Below, piece after piece: positions 5,235 through 7,100 of a stretch of 7,100 nucleotides of DNA; position 1 is the stretch's first letter, and each line of letters starts with the position of its first letter. The notes under the pieces were generated by a model that did not search any database, had not been told where the DNA came from, and was given only the letters and a program-made list of their open reading frames with translations. The translations under genes and the position numbers were made by a program. Origin of the DNA: Myxococcales bacterium (GTDB lineage: Bacteria; Myxococcota_A; UBA9160; SMWR01); NCBI GenBank assembly GCA_022571825.1, contig JACZXC010000148.1, positions 1 through 7,100 of the forward strand. Reading direction: 5' to 3'.

Positions 5235-6182
5235 TCAGGAGTGCGAGATGGGAGCCCCAGCCGGAGGGCGAGGCTCGCTGATGTGCACCTCGGGCTCCAA
5301 GTAGATCATCAGCGCCAGGGGAACCACCTCGCGCACCCGCGCCTCCAAATCGTTGATGGCGGCGGCGACCTCAACAAACCCGAGCTCGGAATCGAGCTCG
5401 ATCTTGGCTGCGACGAGCAGCTCGTCGGGTCCGAGGTGGAGTGTGCGCAGGTGGATCAGTCGCCGAACCTGCACCCCGGCTTGGATGACCCTGCGAATCG
5501 CGGCCACGTGACTCGGCGATGCCCCCTCGCCGATCAGGAGGCTCTTCATCTCGCTGGCCAGAACCACCGCGATTGCACCGAGCAGCCCGCCGATGGCGAT
5601 GGTTGCCAGGGAGTCGTAGCGCGCGTCGTCGAAGGCGATGCTGAGACTGAGCCCGATCAGAGCGAAGCTCAGGCCCGACAGCGCGCCCAGATCTTCCAGG
5701 AGTACGACCGGTAGCTCCGGGCTCTTGGCGTGCCGTACGAAGGCCCACCAGCTCTTCTCGCCCCGCTCCCGGTTCGCCTCCCGGACCGCGGTGCGCAGCG
5801 ACCAGGATTCGAGAGCCATGGCCATCAACAAGACGGCGACGGCCCAGCCGGGCGAGTCCAGGGTGTGCGGCTGCTGGAGCTTGGCGATGCCCTCGGAGAC
5901 GGCGAAGACCGACCCGAGCGAGAACAGGACGAGAGCGACGATGAAGGACCAGAAATATCGCTCGCTTCCGTATCCGAACGGATGCTCCGCATCCGGCGCA
6001 CGGCGCGCCCGAGCCGCTCCCAGGAACAGAAGGCCCTGGTTTCCGGTGTCCGCCAGGGAGTGGACGGACTCGGCGAGCATCGTGCTCGCGCCGGTGACCA
6101 GAAACGCCGCGAATTTCGCCAGAGCGATCACCAGGTTGGCCAGGAAGGCGGCCGCAACGGCTCGTCGATTCCCCTCGGTCAC
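5235..6182 (-). CDS. Cation diffusion facilitator (CDF) family metal transporter
   Basis: 315 residues from GTG 6182. A six-helix inner-membrane domain is followed by a cytoplasmic C-terminal domain of about 90 residues, as in proton-coupled Zn2+/Fe2+/Mn2+ efflux proteins. Seen: TM1 (9-29); TM2 'STMLAESVHSLADTGNQ' (33-49) with His41 and Asp45 as the HxxxD metal site; the family loop 'HPFGYGSERYFWSFIVALVL' (67-86); 'SEGIAKLQQPH' (96-106); TM5 starting 'LLEDLGALSGLSFALIG' (161-177), where Glu163/Asp164 replace the usual [HD]xxxD pattern, as in ZnT9-like members; and C-terminal strands 'LGPDELLVAAKIELD' (250-264) and 'IYLEPEVH' (293-300). The frame stays open upstream to an ATG at 6365, but that part is antisense to the oxygenase gene, so GTG 6182 is chosen. 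It has no Shine-Dalgarno; a TATTCT -10-like box at 6194-6189 would place transcription almost on the GTG, so the mRNA may be leaderless. Metal specificity unknown. Confidence 0.88.
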   Translation of the reverse strand: MTEGNRRAVAAAFLANLVIALAKFAAFLVTGASTMLAESVHSLADTGNQGLLFLGAARARRAPDAEHPFGYGSERYFWSFIVALVLFSLGSVFAVSEGIAKLQQPHTLDSPGWAVAVLLMAMALESWSLRTAVREANRERGEKSWWAFVRHAKSPELPVVLLEDLGALSGLSFALIGLSLSIAFDDARYDSLATIAIGGLLGAIAVVLASEMKSLLIGEGASPSHVAAIRRVIQAGVQVRRLIHLRTLHLGPDELLVAAKIELDSELGFVEVAAAINDLEARVREVVPLALMIYLEPEVHISEPRPPAGAPISHS

Positions 6183-6217
6183 GCGCGTAGAATAGCGATG
6201 AGACCCGCCAAGCTCCT

Positions 6218-6223
6218 GGGAGG
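6218..6223 (+). promoter_or_regulatory. Ribosome binding site of the luciferase-like gene
   Basis: GGGAGG lies 7 bases before GTG 6231. An in-frame ATG at 6198 has no such site and would add eleven non-conserved residues, so GTG 6231 is preferred. Confidence 0.6.
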
Positions 6224-6230
6224 ACCCCCC

Positions 6231-7100
6231 GTGAAGTTCGGAATGCTCTACCTGTTCGAGAGCCCCATGGGCCGCAGCGAGGAGCTGATGGTCCATGAGC
6301 AGATGGACCTCATGGAGGCAGCCGAGGCGATGGAATTCGACTCGGTCTGGCCCGCGGAACACCACTTCTCTGAATATGGTTTCTGTGCCTCACCTGCCCT
6401 GACCCTGGCGGTCCTCGCGCGCCGGACCCGGCGTATCCGGCTCGGCACCGGCGTCGTGGTGTTGCCCTTCAACCATCCGCTCCGCGTGGCCGAGGACTTC
6501 GCGATGCTCGACCTGCTCTCGGGTGGGCGGGTCGATCTGGGCGTGGGGCGCGGATACCAGCCGACGGAGTTTCAGGGTTACGGAGTCGATCCGGCTCGGA
6601 GTCGGGAGCTCTTCGACGAGTCGATCGAGATCATTCAACGCGCCTGGACCCAGGAGCGCCTGAATTTCGCCGGGAAGCACTTCCGTTTCGAAGACGTCGA
6701 AGTCCGACCGAAGCCCCTGCAGAGACCGCATCCGCCCATCTGGCTCGCGGCACTGTCCGAGGCGAGCTACGAGAAGGCGGGGCGTCTGGGCTTCAACCTG
6801 CTCTGCTCACCGGTCTTCGGCGGCTCCCTGCCCGCGGCCAGGGATCACATCGCACGCTATCGGGAGTCTCTCGAACGTCACGGCCACGATTCGTCGACGA
6901 GACAGGTGGGCGCCCTCGTCATGACCTTCGTGGGTGAGTCCCAGGAGATGGCGCGGAAACGATTTGCAGACCCGGTGCTCTGGTATTTCCGGACCTTCGG
7001 AAAGTTCGTGGCCCCTAAACTGGGTCAGCCGCCGATCGAGACCTACGAGGGGTACACGGCGATCCGCGACATGGCGAGCGCCGTCGAATGGGATCAGCTT
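6231..7100 (+). CDS. Luciferase-like (LLM class) flavin-dependent oxidoreductase, C-terminus beyond window
   Basis: 290 residues are visible, without a stop before the window edge; the family is usually 330-400 residues long. The fold is a TIM barrel that uses reduced FMN (often F420 in relatives) for monooxygenation or hydride transfer. Seen: 'KFGMLYLFESP' first strand (2-12); 'FDSVWPAEHHFSEYGF' (36-51), the conserved W-x-A-E-H-H-F block near the flavin; 'TRRIRLGTGVVVLPFNHPLR' (66-85), including the cis-peptide-bearing strand; 'VAEDFAMLDLLSGGRVDLGV' then GRGY (86-109), the strongest family signature; 'FDESIEIIQRAW' (128-139); and 'RPHPPIWLAALS' (165-176). Closest in style to bacterial luciferase alpha/beta-like monooxygenases rather than the F420-specific group, but the substrate cannot be told. 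It diverges from the CDF transporter across 48 bp. Soluble and cytoplasmic, with no signal peptide. Confidence 0.92.
   Translation, partial: MKFGMLYLFESPMGRSEELMVHEQMDLMEAAEAMEFDSVWPAEHHFSEYGFCASPALTLAVLARRTRRIRLGTGVVVLPFNHPLRVAEDFAMLDLLSGGRVDLGVGRGYQPTEFQGYGVDPARSRELFDESIEIIQRAWTQERLNFAGKHFRFEDVEVRPKPLQRPHPPIWLAALSEASYEKAGRLGFNLLCSPVFGGSLPAARDHIARYRESLERHGHDSSTRQVGALVMTFVGESQEMARKRFADPVLWYFRTFGKFVAPKLGQPPIETYEGYTAIRDMASAVEWDQL

Noticed and set aside
6183..6365. N-terminal extension of the CDF transporter
   Set aside because: The added 61 residues are antisense to the strongly conserved start of the luciferase-like gene and precede the natural CDF beginning.

Overview
This is a GC-rich window (low to mid 60s % GC by eye) from a free-living bacterium. 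The mix of a choice-of-anchor B surface protein with 'DGxDNDxDGLID' repeats and an arginine-tailed C-terminal signal, a luciferase-like flavin oxidoreductase, a GT87-type membrane glycosyltransferase and an apparent selenoprotein fits an environmental deltaproteobacterium-like lineage (Myxococcota, Desulfobacterota or Binatota type). That placement is inference from gene content. No rRNA or tRNA gene, CRISPR array or complete insertion sequence was seen.

Layout. Positions 1-429 (-) hold the N-terminal part of an SGNH/GDSL hydrolase. It diverges from a GT87-like polytopic glycosyltransferase (493-1728, +). The 3' end of that gene overlaps, tail to tail, a 71-residue SelW/Rdx-type selenoprotein gene (1709-1924, -). 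An in-frame UGA sits exactly at the second redox position of its CxxC/CxxU motif, so an ordinary ORF caller misses it. Next is a decayed SRPBCC + Rieske gene (2091 to about 2420, +), with large internal deletions and a frame change. It runs into the 3' end of a secreted choice-of-anchor B protein (2401-3885, -).

Positions 3886-4855 contain no gene I can recognise. They carry a perfect 17-bp palindrome with a 3-nt loop, a markedly AT-rich block, a long imperfect inverted repeat (4381-4517) and a short GC-rich hairpin. Then comes a second collapsed gene (4856 to about 5226, +): the first transmembrane segment of a cation:proton antiporter joined out of frame to its TrkA-N (RCK) domain, with the transporter core gone. 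It abuts the end of an intact cation diffusion facilitator (5235-6182, -). That gene diverges across 48 bp from a luciferase-like monooxygenase (6231 to beyond the window, +).

Working together. The SGNH hydrolase and GT87 enzyme may both act on cell-envelope glycans or lipids, but they are transcribed divergently and the link is only contextual. The other genes look like independent units. The main themes are the hidden selenoprotein and two neighbouring genes reduced to fragments by internal deletion, while the opposite-strand genes beside them stayed open.
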